NCBI GenBank assembly: GCA_029782355.1
Contig: JAKOUY010000031.1
Coordinates: forward strand, 124,001 to 188,000
DNA length: 64,000 nucleotides
DNA from: Actinomycetes bacterium
Lineage (GTDB): Bacteria; Actinomycetota; Acidimicrobiia; Acidimicrobiales; Ilumatobacteraceae
Direction: 5' to 3'
The translations under genes and the position numbers were made by a program. Positions 1-7,837 of this stretch are shown here, piece by piece. The notes beneath the pieces were generated by a model. The model made no database searches and was not told where the DNA came from. It saw only the letters and a list, made by a program, of their open reading frames with translations. How positions within the stretch are numbered: the first letter of the stretch is position 1; every line of letters starts with the position of its first letter.

Positions 1-1075
1 TGTCGCCGACCTGCAGGGCGGTGCGTGCCTCGGTCCGGGCGATGAGCATCGCCGTCTCGGTCTGGGTGACGTCGCCCACCCCGGCCACCGCCAGGCCGGG
101 AGCGTCGATCCGAACGTGGAGCATGACTTCGCTGCCGAGTCCTTCACGCACCTCGACGACGCCGTGCAGCGCTGACGGATCGGCGGTCGAGGCTTCCTTG
201 GCGTGCTCCGGGCGTAGCCCCACCGCCACCTCCCGGCCGTCGTATCCGGCCAGCGCCGGGCGGCTGGCGAACACCTCGGGCGGCAGGGGGATCGCCTGCG
301 ACCCCACGTGCAGGGTCGGCTGGTCCCCCATGGCCAAGCGCCCGACGAACAGGTTCATCTGCGGCGACCCGATGAACGAGGCGACGAACAGGCTGTTGGG
401 GAAGTCGTAGAGGTTCTCCGGCGAGTCGACCTGCTGCAGCACGCCCTTGGACAGCACGGCGACCCGGTCGCCCATGGTCATCGCCTCGACCTGGTCGTGG
501 GTCACGTAGACCGTGGTGACGCGCAGGTCGCGCTGCAGCTTGGCGATCTCGGCGCGCATCTGGACGCGCAGCTTGGCGTCGAGGTTGGAGAGCGGCTCGT
601 CCATCAGGAAGGCCTTCGGCTGGCGAACGATGGCCCGGCCCATGGCGACGCGCTGGCGCTGGCCGCCGGAGAGCTGACCGGGCCGGCGGTCGAGGTACTC
701 GGTCAGGTTGAGCTTGGCGGCCGCGGCCTCGACTCGGCGGTTCAGCTCGGCCTTGTTGACCTTGGCCAGCTTCATCGAGAAGCCGATGTTCTCGCGCACG
801 GTGAGGTGCGGGTAGAGCGCGTACGACTGGAAGACCATGGCGATGTCCCGGTCCTTCGGCGGGACGTGGTTCATCACCTTGTCGTCGATGCGCATCGTGC
901 CGCGGGTGATGCTCTCCAGGCCGGCGAGCATGCGTAGGGCGGTGGACTTGCCGCACCCGGACGGACCGACGAGCACGAGGAACTCGCCGTCGTGGATCTC
1001 CAGGTTGAGCTTGCGGATGCCGACGTACCCGTTCTCGTACACCTTGTCGACATTGGTCAACGTGATCTGAGCCAC
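1..1075 (-). CDS. Sugar ABC transporter ATP-binding protein, UgpC/MalK type (partial, C-terminus off the window)
   Basis: Energy-coupling ATPase of a carbohydrate importer. Reading the minus strand from a GTG at 1075 gives a frame open to the window edge (358 codons). Walker A GPSGCGKST is near residues 37-45, followed by the Q-loop region (MVFQSYALYPH), the ABC signature LSGGQRQRVAMGRA and Walker B FLMDEPLSNLD. A C-terminal OB-type regulatory domain follows (VGLRPEH), as in MalK/UgpC. It closely resembles the second ATPase at 24157-25341. These ATPases often serve several sugar importers, so the substrate is not known. A perfect 14-bp palindrome lies 45 bp upstream of the start. The missing C-terminus is only a window effect. 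Confidence 0.93.
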   Translation of the reverse strand, partial: MAQITLTNVDKVYENGYVGIRKLNLEIHDGEFLVLVGPSGCGKSTALRMLAGLESITRGTMRIDDKVMNHVPPKDRDIAMVFQSYALYPHLTVRENIGFSMKLAKVNKAELNRRVEAAAAKLNLTEYLDRRPGQLSGGQRQRVAMGRAIVRQPKAFLMDEPLSNLDAKLRVQMRAEIAKLQRDLRVTTVYVTHDQVEAMTMGDRVAVLSKGVLQQVDSPENLYDFPNSLFVASFIGSPQMNLFVGRLAMGDQPTLHVGSQAIPLPPEVFASRPALAGYDGREVAVGLRPEHAKEASTADPSALHGVVEVREGLGSEVMLHVRIDAPGLAVAGVGDVTQTETAMLIARTEARTALQVGD

Positions 1076-1119
1076 GGCGTCGCCCCCTGCGCTGGTGTGT
1101 TCGGCGTCACACTACGTCG

Positions 1120-1133
1120 TTTGAACGTTCAAA
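1120..1133. promoter_or_regulatory. Perfect palindrome TTTGAACGTTCAAA, candidate operator of the sugar ABC gene
   Basis: A perfect 14-bp palindrome centred 51 bp upstream of the GTG of the ABC ATPase and 115 bp upstream of the divergent secreted-protein gene. It is strikingly AT-richer than its surroundings. Its size and symmetry fit a LacI- or GntR-type sugar regulator site. No regulator gene is adjacent, so the cognate factor is unknown. Confidence 0.5.
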
Positions 1134-1241
1134 TCAAGGGGTTGGTTGGCAGGAGTGCCAGTTAGCAGACCGTTAGCGCCCGTCGTTCATCGTCGTCCGG
1201 CCACACCACATCGGGTGGGTGGCGGACCAAAGGAGAGATTG

Positions 1242-1721
1242 GTGAATCTGAAGAAGGGTTTCCTCGTTGGCGCGCTTGGCACCTGCCTGGTGGCGGCAGC
1301 CGCGCCGTCAGCCAGTGCGGTGAGCGGCGTCGTCCGCCCGGCCTACGACGCCTACGGCGCCTTCGTCTACACGCCGGTTGGCCGGGTGCCGTCCGCAGCG
1401 GCTGCCGGCAACTCGATCATGTGGGACACCAACGGCCAGTACGTGACCGTCTACACCCACGTCAAGGACACCGGCCGCAGCGACGGTCAGCTCGCCGGGC
1501 TGTACGCCAACCTGACCTTCACGGACGGAACGCGCTCGGGGCGCAAGCCGGTCTTCCAGACGGGCGTGGAGACGTCGTGGATGCCCGGATCGCGGGCGTT
1601 CGTGCCGTCCAAGCGGGTGGCGAACGTGCAGCTCGAGGCGTGCCGGTACTCCGCTGCGGCGGGCATCAACGCCTGCACGCCGGCGGGATCGTCGTGGTTC
1701 TACGACAACCCGTACACGTGA
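1242..1721 (+). CDS. Small secreted protein of unknown function
   Basis: 159 residues from a GTG at 1242, preceded by the purine-rich ribosome binding site AGGAGAG. The first 27 or so residues are a classical Sec signal peptide: a KK n-region, a hydrophobic core, and an Ala-x-Ala type site near SASA-V. The mature part has one or two cysteines, many Tyr/Ser/Thr residues and alternating polar and hydrophobic segments that suggest a beta-rich fold. I do not recognise a family. A strong hairpin terminator follows the stop codon. A longer start upstream at 1146 would bury the signal peptide and was rejected. Confidence 0.75.
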   Translation: MNLKKGFLVGALGTCLVAAAAPSASAVSGVVRPAYDAYGAFVYTPVGRVPSAAAAGNSIMWDTNGQYVTVYTHVKDTGRSDGQLAGLYANLTFTDGTRSGRKPVFQTGVETSWMPGSRAFVPSKRVANVQLEACRYSAAAGINACTPAGSSWFYDNPYT

Positions 1722-1785
1722 TGGGCGCCACCTCGACGAGTCCGGCACCTGCGACCCTGGCCTGGCTGGGTTCGTGAACCGCACG

Positions 1786-1817
1786 GTGGGGCTGGCGTTT
1801 CCGGACGCCAGCCCCAC
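1786..1817. terminator. Strong bidirectional hairpin terminator
   Basis: A perfect 13-bp stem (GTGGGGCTGGCGT paired with ACGCCAGCCCCAC) with a 6-nt loop TTCCGG, lying between the stop of the secreted-protein gene and the stop of the convergent ino1 gene. There is no clear U-tract, which is common for high-GC actinobacterial terminators. Its position suits transcription from both sides. Confidence 0.7.
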
Positions 1818-1877
1818 GCGGCGCGCCAGTGCCGACCTGTTCGGGCTCTCGTTCGGAGACCGCCCGCGTTGCCAGCT

Positions 1878-3206
<1,329 letters not shown>

Positions 3207-3255
3207 ATCGGGCGAGTGTAAGGATCCGTATTCATCACGGGTCTATGGTTCAGAG

Positions 3256-4206
3256 ATGCTTCATAATTCTGCGGAAGCACCTCCCGCGGTCTCGACGACG
3301 CAGCTGGCCTACGTGGTGGCCATCGACCGCCACCCGACCTGGGCGCTGGCGGCCGCATCGCTCGGCGTGACCCCATCGGCGTTGTCGCAGGGCATCGCCG
3401 AGCTCGAACGGCGGCTCGGCGTGCCGCTCTACGCCGCCGACGGCCGGCGCCGAGTTCCGTACGCCCACACGGCGACGCTCGTCGAGCACGCCGAGCGGGT
3501 GCTGGCCGACCTCGGGGAGGTGACCCGCTGGTTGCGCAGCGTGGCTGCCGGGCGGCAGGGACGGCTCCGGGTCGGGCTGATCGACATCGCTGCGACGCAC
3601 TACTGCCGCGATTCGATCCGCCGGTTCCGCCGAGCGAACCCCGACCTCGCCGTCGGGTTCACCGTGGCGCCGACGGGCCAACTGCTCGACGGCCTGGCTG
3701 GCGGCGAGTTCGACGTGACCGTGTGCGTCGACCCGGCGGGGACGGGGCGCTTCGAGTCCACCCCGTTGCTGGACGACGAGTTGGCCGTGTACGCGCCCGC
3801 CACGGCGCTGCGCCCGTCGCCACCGCCGCCCGCTGCGTGGGGTCCCTGGTTGCTGTTCCCCCCCGAGTCGCGGACCCGAGCCGTCATCGAGGCACGCCTC
3901 CGCCAGCTCGGCGCGCCAGTCCGCGTCGAGATGGAGTCCCACCAGCCGGACGTGCTGTGCGAGATGGTCCGACTGGGAATGGGCTGGACGGTGCTGCCCA
4001 CCGCCCAGGCCGAACGTGGCCCGCATCGACTCGGGCGCGCCATGGCCGAGCCGCTGTGCACGCGCACCCTCAGCGCGGTCACCCGCCGGGGAGGCGCCGT
4101 CCACCCGGCGGTTGCCGGTTTCGTCGCCTCACTCCGGGGGCCACACCGCGCAGCGGTGATCGGTGATGGGCCGACCACGACCCGCCCTCCAGCAATCTTG
4201 TCGTGA
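3256..4206 (+). CDS. LysR-family transcriptional regulator
   Basis: 316 residues from an ATG at 3256. The N-terminal winged helix-turn-helix is clear: WALAAASLGVTPSALSQGIAELERRLGVPLY at roughly residues 28-58 (the classical LysR recognition helix SALSQxIxxLE), followed by a linker helix and an effector-binding domain beginning near GRLRVGLIDIAA. LysR proteins commonly control the divergent neighbour, here ino1, so inositol synthesis is a possible target; that is inference from layout. The stop codon falls inside a hairpin repeat. The C-terminal tail is Pro/Thr-rich. An upstream in-frame start would overlap ino1 and was not chosen. Confidence 0.9.
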   Translation: MLHNSAEAPPAVSTTQLAYVVAIDRHPTWALAAASLGVTPSALSQGIAELERRLGVPLYAADGRRRVPYAHTATLVEHAERVLADLGEVTRWLRSVAAGRQGRLRVGLIDIAATHYCRDSIRRFRRANPDLAVGFTVAPTGQLLDGLAGGEFDVTVCVDPAGTGRFESTPLLDDELAVYAPATALRPSPPPPAAWGPWLLFPPESRTRAVIEARLRQLGAPVRVEMESHQPDVLCEMVRLGMGWTVLPTAQAERGPHRLGRAMAEPLCTRTLSAVTRRGGAVHPAVAGFVASLRGPHRAAVIGDGPTTTRPPAILS

Positions 4207-4240
4207 CAAGAAGCCGACGTGCGCTTCTTGTCACGACAAG
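4197..4240. repeat. Hairpin repeat, copy 1: perfect 17-bp inverted repeat with loop CCGACGTGCG
   Basis: Arms CTTGTCGTGACAAGAAG and CTTCTTGTCACGACAAG are exact reverse complements around a 10-nt loop. Each arm is itself a smaller dyad (TTGTC-2 nt-GACAA), so the element can fold as one long hairpin or two small ones. It overlaps the stop of the LysR gene. A decayed second copy with the same loop lies at 7584-7630, just beyond the operon that starts here. It could act as a terminator, a REP-like element or a double operator. Confidence 0.75.
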
Positions 4241-4339
4241 AACGGGCACGGGGAGGGCGGTGGCGCCCGGTGGGCCGAGACCGGCGCGGATCGAACCTCC
4301 TCACCACTGCTCCGCCGAGCCGCCGATAGGTTTCGTGGC

Positions 4340-4609
4340 ATGCTGAGCGAGCACCGCCCGGACGACCGTCGCGCCCGCCCGGCGGTCGGCCGATTCGCTC
4401 GGTCCTGCCATCGGGGCATCGTCGTGCTCGGGATCAACGGCCCGGAGCTGCTGGTGGGAAGCGCCGCTGCAGCGTGGGTGCGGAGCGAGCAGGAGCCGAG
4501 CATCCGGTTGCTGATCGATTCGATGATCGCCGATGGGTGCGAGCGGGCATGGGCCGAGGACGCCGTAGCAGGACTGGTCGACGCAGGAGTGCTGGTGATC
4601 GACCGGTGA
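4340..4609 (+). CDS. PqqD-like small protein (RiPP recognition element type)
   Basis: 89 residues. The pattern ELLVGSAAAAWVR, a short helix-rich stretch, then AEDAVAGLVDAGVLVI matches the winged-helix PqqD fold that binds leader peptides in RiPP pathways; sequence similarity is weak. The ATG at 4340 is chosen because a -10-like TAGGTT at 4327-4332 sits 7 nt before it, suggesting a leaderless mRNA. The stop overlaps the GTG of the nucleotidyltransferase (GTGA), so the two are translationally coupled. Families of this kind were catalogued beside HprK-related kinases as the 'HPr-rel-A system', whose function is unknown. Confidence 0.65.
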   Translation: MLSEHRPDDRRARPAVGRFARSCHRGIVVLGINGPELLVGSAAAAWVRSEQEPSIRLLIDSMIADGCERAWAEDAVAGLVDAGVLVIDR

Positions 4610-5745
4610 GGCCGCCAACTGCCGCTCACGGCGCGGCGGCACTGGGGCAATCCGACTCGGGGTGGGCGAGCTCGTTCGTCGTGTCGATCAGCGGGCACGA
4701 CCTGGATCGCCGGTGTGGGCAGGTGTCGCTGCCGGACGGCTCGTCCATCGACGCCCGTCGGTTCGCTGCGCTCGTCCAACATGCCCGAGCCGTGCGCGCC
4801 GAGCCACTGCTCGGTGCGTGGGCCACCGACTCCCTCGACGAGGTGTCGCTGGGCCCCGTCTTCGATGACCTGTGGCGTGCCGAGGAGCGTTCGCTGTCGC
4901 TGGTCGTCATGCTCGAGTGGGAGCTGTGCGCGATGGCCGAGCGACTCGAACGAGCGGGAGTTCCGTTCCGCGTGCTGAAAGGCCCGGCGATCGCTCACCT
5001 CGACGAGCGCATCCCGTCGATGCGACCGTTCGGCGACCTCGACCTCCTCGTCCGTTCGGCGGACATCGCCCGGGCGATCGACGTCGTCACCGCCGCCGGC
5101 GGGACCCGCCGGATCGCCGAACCGAGGCGAGGGTTCGATCGGCGGTTCTCCAAAGGCGTCAGCTTCGGATTCGAGCGCAACCTCGAGGTAGACCTGCACC
5201 GCACGCTGGCACTCGGGGTGTTCGGACTGACCATCGACCTCGACGAGCTGTTCGAGGGGACGCAGACCCTGTCGGTCGCCGGCATGCCGCTCGCCGCGCT
5301 GGACCGTCCATCGAGGTTCCTCCACGCCTGCCTCCACCTCGTGCTCGGCGGCCCGTGGGACCGTCCGTCGCTCTACCGCGATGTCATGCTGACCGTGCCC
5401 GTCGACGAGCCCGAGGCCGCGCTGGTCGCCGAACGGGCGGCCCGCTGGCGGTTGACGGCCGTGGTCCAGCACGCCATGCACATGGTCCGACAGGCATGCG
5501 CCTGGTTGCCGCCGGAGACGACCGCGGCGCTGACCGTCACCCCGGCCAGCCGGGAGCAGCGGGCCTGGCTGGCGACCGTGTTGGATCACCGGCGGCTGGC
5601 CGGCCACCGCCAGTCAGTGAGGGTCATCCGCGGGGTGCGGGCCAAGCTGGCCTACACCGCGAGCGTGGCTGCTCCCCGAGCACCCGGGCATACGTCCGTG
5701 GTCGCCCGGGTCCGTCTCGGCCTGAACGAGCTGTTCGGGTCGTGA
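4606..5745 (+). CDS. Nucleotidyltransferase family protein (NTP_transf_5 type), locus 1
   Basis: 379 residues from a GTG that overlaps the preceding stop. The family signature is visible: VLKGPA near residues 123-128 followed by RPFGDLDLLV near 140-149, giving the Asp-x-Asp metal-binding pair of the pol-beta-like nucleotidyltransferase fold. A later HACLHLVLGG segment and an Arg-rich C-terminus are also typical. It presumably transfers a nucleotide to a protein, peptide or small molecule; the substrate is not known. It sits between a PqqD-like protein and a PqqD-HprK fusion, and a paralogue at 13139-14221 has the same kind of partners. Confidence 0.82.
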   Translation: MRPPTAAHGAAALGQSDSGWASSFVVSISGHDLDRRCGQVSLPDGSSIDARRFAALVQHARAVRAEPLLGAWATDSLDEVSLGPVFDDLWRAEERSLSLVVMLEWELCAMAERLERAGVPFRVLKGPAIAHLDERIPSMRPFGDLDLLVRSADIARAIDVVTAAGGTRRIAEPRRGFDRRFSKGVSFGFERNLEVDLHRTLALGVFGLTIDLDELFEGTQTLSVAGMPLAALDRPSRFLHACLHLVLGGPWDRPSLYRDVMLTVPVDEPEAALVAERAARWRLTAVVQHAMHMVRQACAWLPPETTAALTVTPASREQRAWLATVLDHRRLAGHRQSVRVIRGVRAKLAYTASVAAPRAPGHTSVVARVRLGLNELFGS

Positions 5746-5752
5746 CCCGACG

Positions 5753-6979
5753 ATGAATCGGCGACCTCGCCTCCGAACGGACCTGCTCGCTGCGCCGATC
5801 GAGGACCAGGTCCTGGTTGTCGATGGGGTCAGCCATCGGTCGCACCTGCTCAGCCCGCTGGCATGGTTCGTGGCGCAGGCATGTGACGGCTCACGTCGCC
5901 CGTCGGAGCTGACCGGTCTGGTTGCCGGCGAAGCGGGCACATCGCCGGCGGGCACGGCCACGGCGGTCGCCGCAGTGCTCGAGGAACTGCGCTCGGCATC
6001 GCTCGTCACCGTCGAGCCGCCGGCCGACGCGGCCACGGGTCCGACGCGGTCTCCATCCCTGATCGGGGTTGCTCCTCGCGGCCGGGCCGACCGTGGACCG
6101 ACCCTGCCGCAAACCCGCGCGTACCGGATGGCTGCGTGGCAGTTCCGCGTCGTCGGCCCTCGCGACTTCGTCGGAGCAGCGCGGGCCGTGCTGGGCGTGT
6201 GCGATCGCCCGGCCCCCTCCCTCCCCGTCCATCGCTATGTGGTGCGGCCCGGTCGATGCGGGTTGCGGGTGTCGATCGACGGATGTCCGGTCAGTCACGC
6301 CATGACAGCCGGAGACGCGCTCGCCTGGATGTTGTGGCACGCCAACCACCAGGCAGCCAACTCCGTGAGCGACGGGTGTGTGATGCACGCTGCCGTCGTC
6401 GCGATCGGCGCTGGTTGCGTGCTGATGCCGGCGATCTCGGGATCGGGAAAGTCGACGTTGGCCGCGGCGATGTCCGGGCGCGGTCACCCCTGTCTCAGCG
6501 ATGAGCTGGCGGTGGTCTCTCGGCGCCCGGGCGGAATCCGGGTTCGAGGCGTGCGCCGGGCGATCGCCCTCGAGCCGTCCAGTCGGGAGTTGTTCGGGGA
6601 GACGGCGGTTCTGCTCGAGGCGGACGATCCGGTTGCCGGTCACGGGGCCTGGTACCGAGACCCCGGACCCCGATTGGGTGGGGGCGCTCGCCGGCTGACC
6701 GCGGTGGTGATGCCCTCGTATCGTCCCGGGTCGTCGCTCAGCTGGCGAACCGTCGGGCCGGCGCGGGCCGCGCTGGACCTCACCCGGCATGCGGTCCAGC
6801 TGACCCAGGCCGGCCTGGAGTCGCTGGTCGAGGTGGCCACGACCGTGCCCGCTCTGGAGCTCGTCCACGGCGACGCTCACGCAGCGGCGCAGGCGATCGA
6901 AGACGACCACCAGGAGTGGTGTTCGGCCGCGCAAGCGGATAGCGTCCCGGTCGGGTCGGTCGAGGCGAGACGACCGTGA
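5753..6979 (+). CDS. PqqD-like domain fused to an HPr kinase-related protein, locus 1
   Basis: 408 residues, starting 7 nt after the nucleotidyltransferase stop. Residues 1-88 look like a second PqqD-type winged helix (SHLLSPLAWFVAQACDGSRR, later VLEELRSASLVTV). Residues from about 125 on are HprK-like: MHAAVVAIGAG near 211-221, Walker A SGSGKSTL near 229-236, then CLSDELAVV near 247-255 in the place of the HprK acidic motif. Classical HprK phosphorylates Ser-46 of HPr, but this branch lacks the rest of that protein. Fusion of a peptide-binding domain to a kinase-like domain suggests a peptide or protein substrate delivered by the PqqD part. That function is inferred. Confidence 0.78.
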   Translation: MNRRPRLRTDLLAAPIEDQVLVVDGVSHRSHLLSPLAWFVAQACDGSRRPSELTGLVAGEAGTSPAGTATAVAAVLEELRSASLVTVEPPADAATGPTRSPSLIGVAPRGRADRGPTLPQTRAYRMAAWQFRVVGPRDFVGAARAVLGVCDRPAPSLPVHRYVVRPGRCGLRVSIDGCPVSHAMTAGDALAWMLWHANHQAANSVSDGCVMHAAVVAIGAGCVLMPAISGSGKSTLAAAMSGRGHPCLSDELAVVSRRPGGIRVRGVRRAIALEPSSRELFGETAVLLEADDPVAGHGAWYRDPGPRLGGGARRLTAVVMPSYRPGSSLSWRTVGPARAALDLTRHAVQLTQAGLESLVEVATTVPALELVHGDAHAAAQAIEDDHQEWCSAAQADSVPVGSVEARRP

Positions 6980-6997
6980 CGAAGGGATGAGGATCGG

Positions 6998-7576
6998 GTG
7001 GAAACCGATCGACGGACGATGCTGAAGCGAGCGGTGATCGGCACCGCGGTTGGATGGGCTGCTCCGCAGATCGTGTCCACCGAGCCGGCCTGGGCGATGA
7101 CCTGCTGCCCACGAACGGTCACCGTGCCGTTCCAGGTCCAGGTGGTGACCAGCTGCGGTGTCCAGACGCAGGGCCCCGCCGGCGGGACTGCCTGCTACCG
7201 CGAGATCCGCGGGACCGTCACGGGCTTCTGCCTGCCGCGCACCGCGACCAAGGTGTACCTCTCCCTCACCGCCACCGGCGGCGATCCTGGGTACGACGAC
7301 GGGATGTACGCCGTGATCACCCCGTCCGGCGGGGCATCGACGACGCTGGCGTGGAACACCTACGGGACCCAGTGCGTGCCACCCGGCGTGACGTCGGTCC
7401 GCAAACCGGTCGTCCCCGGTGGCTGCGGTGCGGCGAACAACGGCAGCCCGGGCTACGACGTCACGGCCTCCTTCCGGCCGTGCGTGTCCTACACGGTCAG
7501 CATCGGCGCCTTCAACCAGATGAACGGCTCGGTGAACAACCTGACTTGGACGAACGTCTTTCTCCGAGTCACGTGA
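6998..7576 (+). CDS. Tat-exported Cys-rich protein associated with the HprK/PqqD locus
   Basis: 192 residues from a GTG at 6998. The N-terminus has a twin-arginine motif (DRRTMLKRA, residues 4-12), then a weakly hydrophobic stretch and an Ala-Trp-Ala site near residue 33, so export folded through Tat is likely. The mature domain begins TCCPRTVTVPF and carries about eight cysteines, glycine/threonine-rich beta-like segments and no recognised enzyme motif. It is the last gene of the operon, 18 bp after the HprK fusion, so it may be the modified or exported product of the system. I do not recognise the family. Confidence 0.75.
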   Translation: METDRRTMLKRAVIGTAVGWAAPQIVSTEPAWAMTCCPRTVTVPFQVQVVTSCGVQTQGPAGGTACYREIRGTVTGFCLPRTATKVYLSLTATGGDPGYDDGMYAVITPSGGASTTLAWNTYGTQCVPPGVTSVRKPVVPGGCGAANNGSPGYDVTASFRPCVSYTVSIGAFNQMNGSVNNLTWTNVFLRVT

Positions 7577-7583
7577 CCGCCAT

Positions 7584-7630
7584 TCCGTCGTGACCGGAAG
7601 CCGACGTGCGCTTCGTGTCACGACAAGAAG
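7584..7630. repeat. Hairpin repeat, copy 2 (decayed)
   Basis: It shares the loop CCGACGTGCG (7601-7610) and most of both arms with the perfect copy at 4197-4240. The left arm is altered (CCGTCGTGACCGGAAG) and the right arm has one or more changes (CTTCGTGTCACGACAAG). It lies 8 bp after the Tat-protein stop. Together the two copies bracket the four-gene operon exactly. Confidence 0.65.
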
Positions 7631-7644
7631 CGCAGGACGGGCGG

Positions 7645-7673
7645 TTGCGCCCGGGCGGATCACCTGGCAGACT
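7645..7673 (+). promoter_or_regulatory. Candidate promoter of the ilv leader and ilvBNC
   Basis: A -35-like TTGCGC (7645-7650) and a -10-like CAGACT (7668-7673) are separated by 17 bp. Transcription would begin about 7-9 nt later, at or next to the ATG of the leader peptide (7682), so the leader would be translated from a leaderless mRNA. Match to consensus is modest. Confidence 0.4.
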
Positions 7674-7681
7674 CACGGGCG

Positions 7682-7729
7682 ATGCGTGCGCCGACCCCCA
7701 TCTCCGCGCTCCTCGTAGTCATCGTGTAG
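7682..7729 (+). CDS. Leader peptide of the ilvBNC attenuator, 15 residues
   Basis: A short reading frame encodes MRAPTPISALLVVIV, whose second half is a run of the three branched-chain amino acids (I, L, L, V, V, I, V). It is followed 28 nt later by a perfect hairpin with a T-rich tail and then ilvB. This is the classic layout of transcription attenuation: shortage of Ile-, Leu- or Val-tRNA stalls the ribosome and lets an alternative structure form, so the terminator fails. Similar leaders are known before ilvB in other actinobacteria. The peptide is too short for ordinary gene finders. Confidence 0.8.
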   Translation: MRAPTPISALLVVIV

Positions 7730-7757
7730 ACGCGCGCCACATACTTCGCGTGCGTCT

Positions 7758-7788
7758 GGCCTCCCGATCGGGAGGCCATTTCGCTTTT
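7758..7788 (+). terminator. Attenuator terminator of the ilv operon
   Basis: GGCCTCCCGATCGGGAGGCC (7758-7777) is a perfect 20-nt palindrome forming an 8-bp stem with a GATC loop, followed by ATTTCGCTTTT. It lies between the Ile/Leu/Val leader peptide and ilvB, where an intrinsic terminator used for attenuation is expected. It ends 60 bp before the ilvB start. Confidence 0.78.
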
Positions 7789-7837
7789 CCGAACCCCGTC
7801 CGATCCGCCCACCCCGACCACACAGGAGCCCGCCGAG

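Noticed and set aside
4281-4345. tRNA-like T-loop (GGTTCGATCC on the minus strand)
   Set aside because: The flanking bases do not pair into a T-stem or acceptor stem, and no anticodon arm fits.
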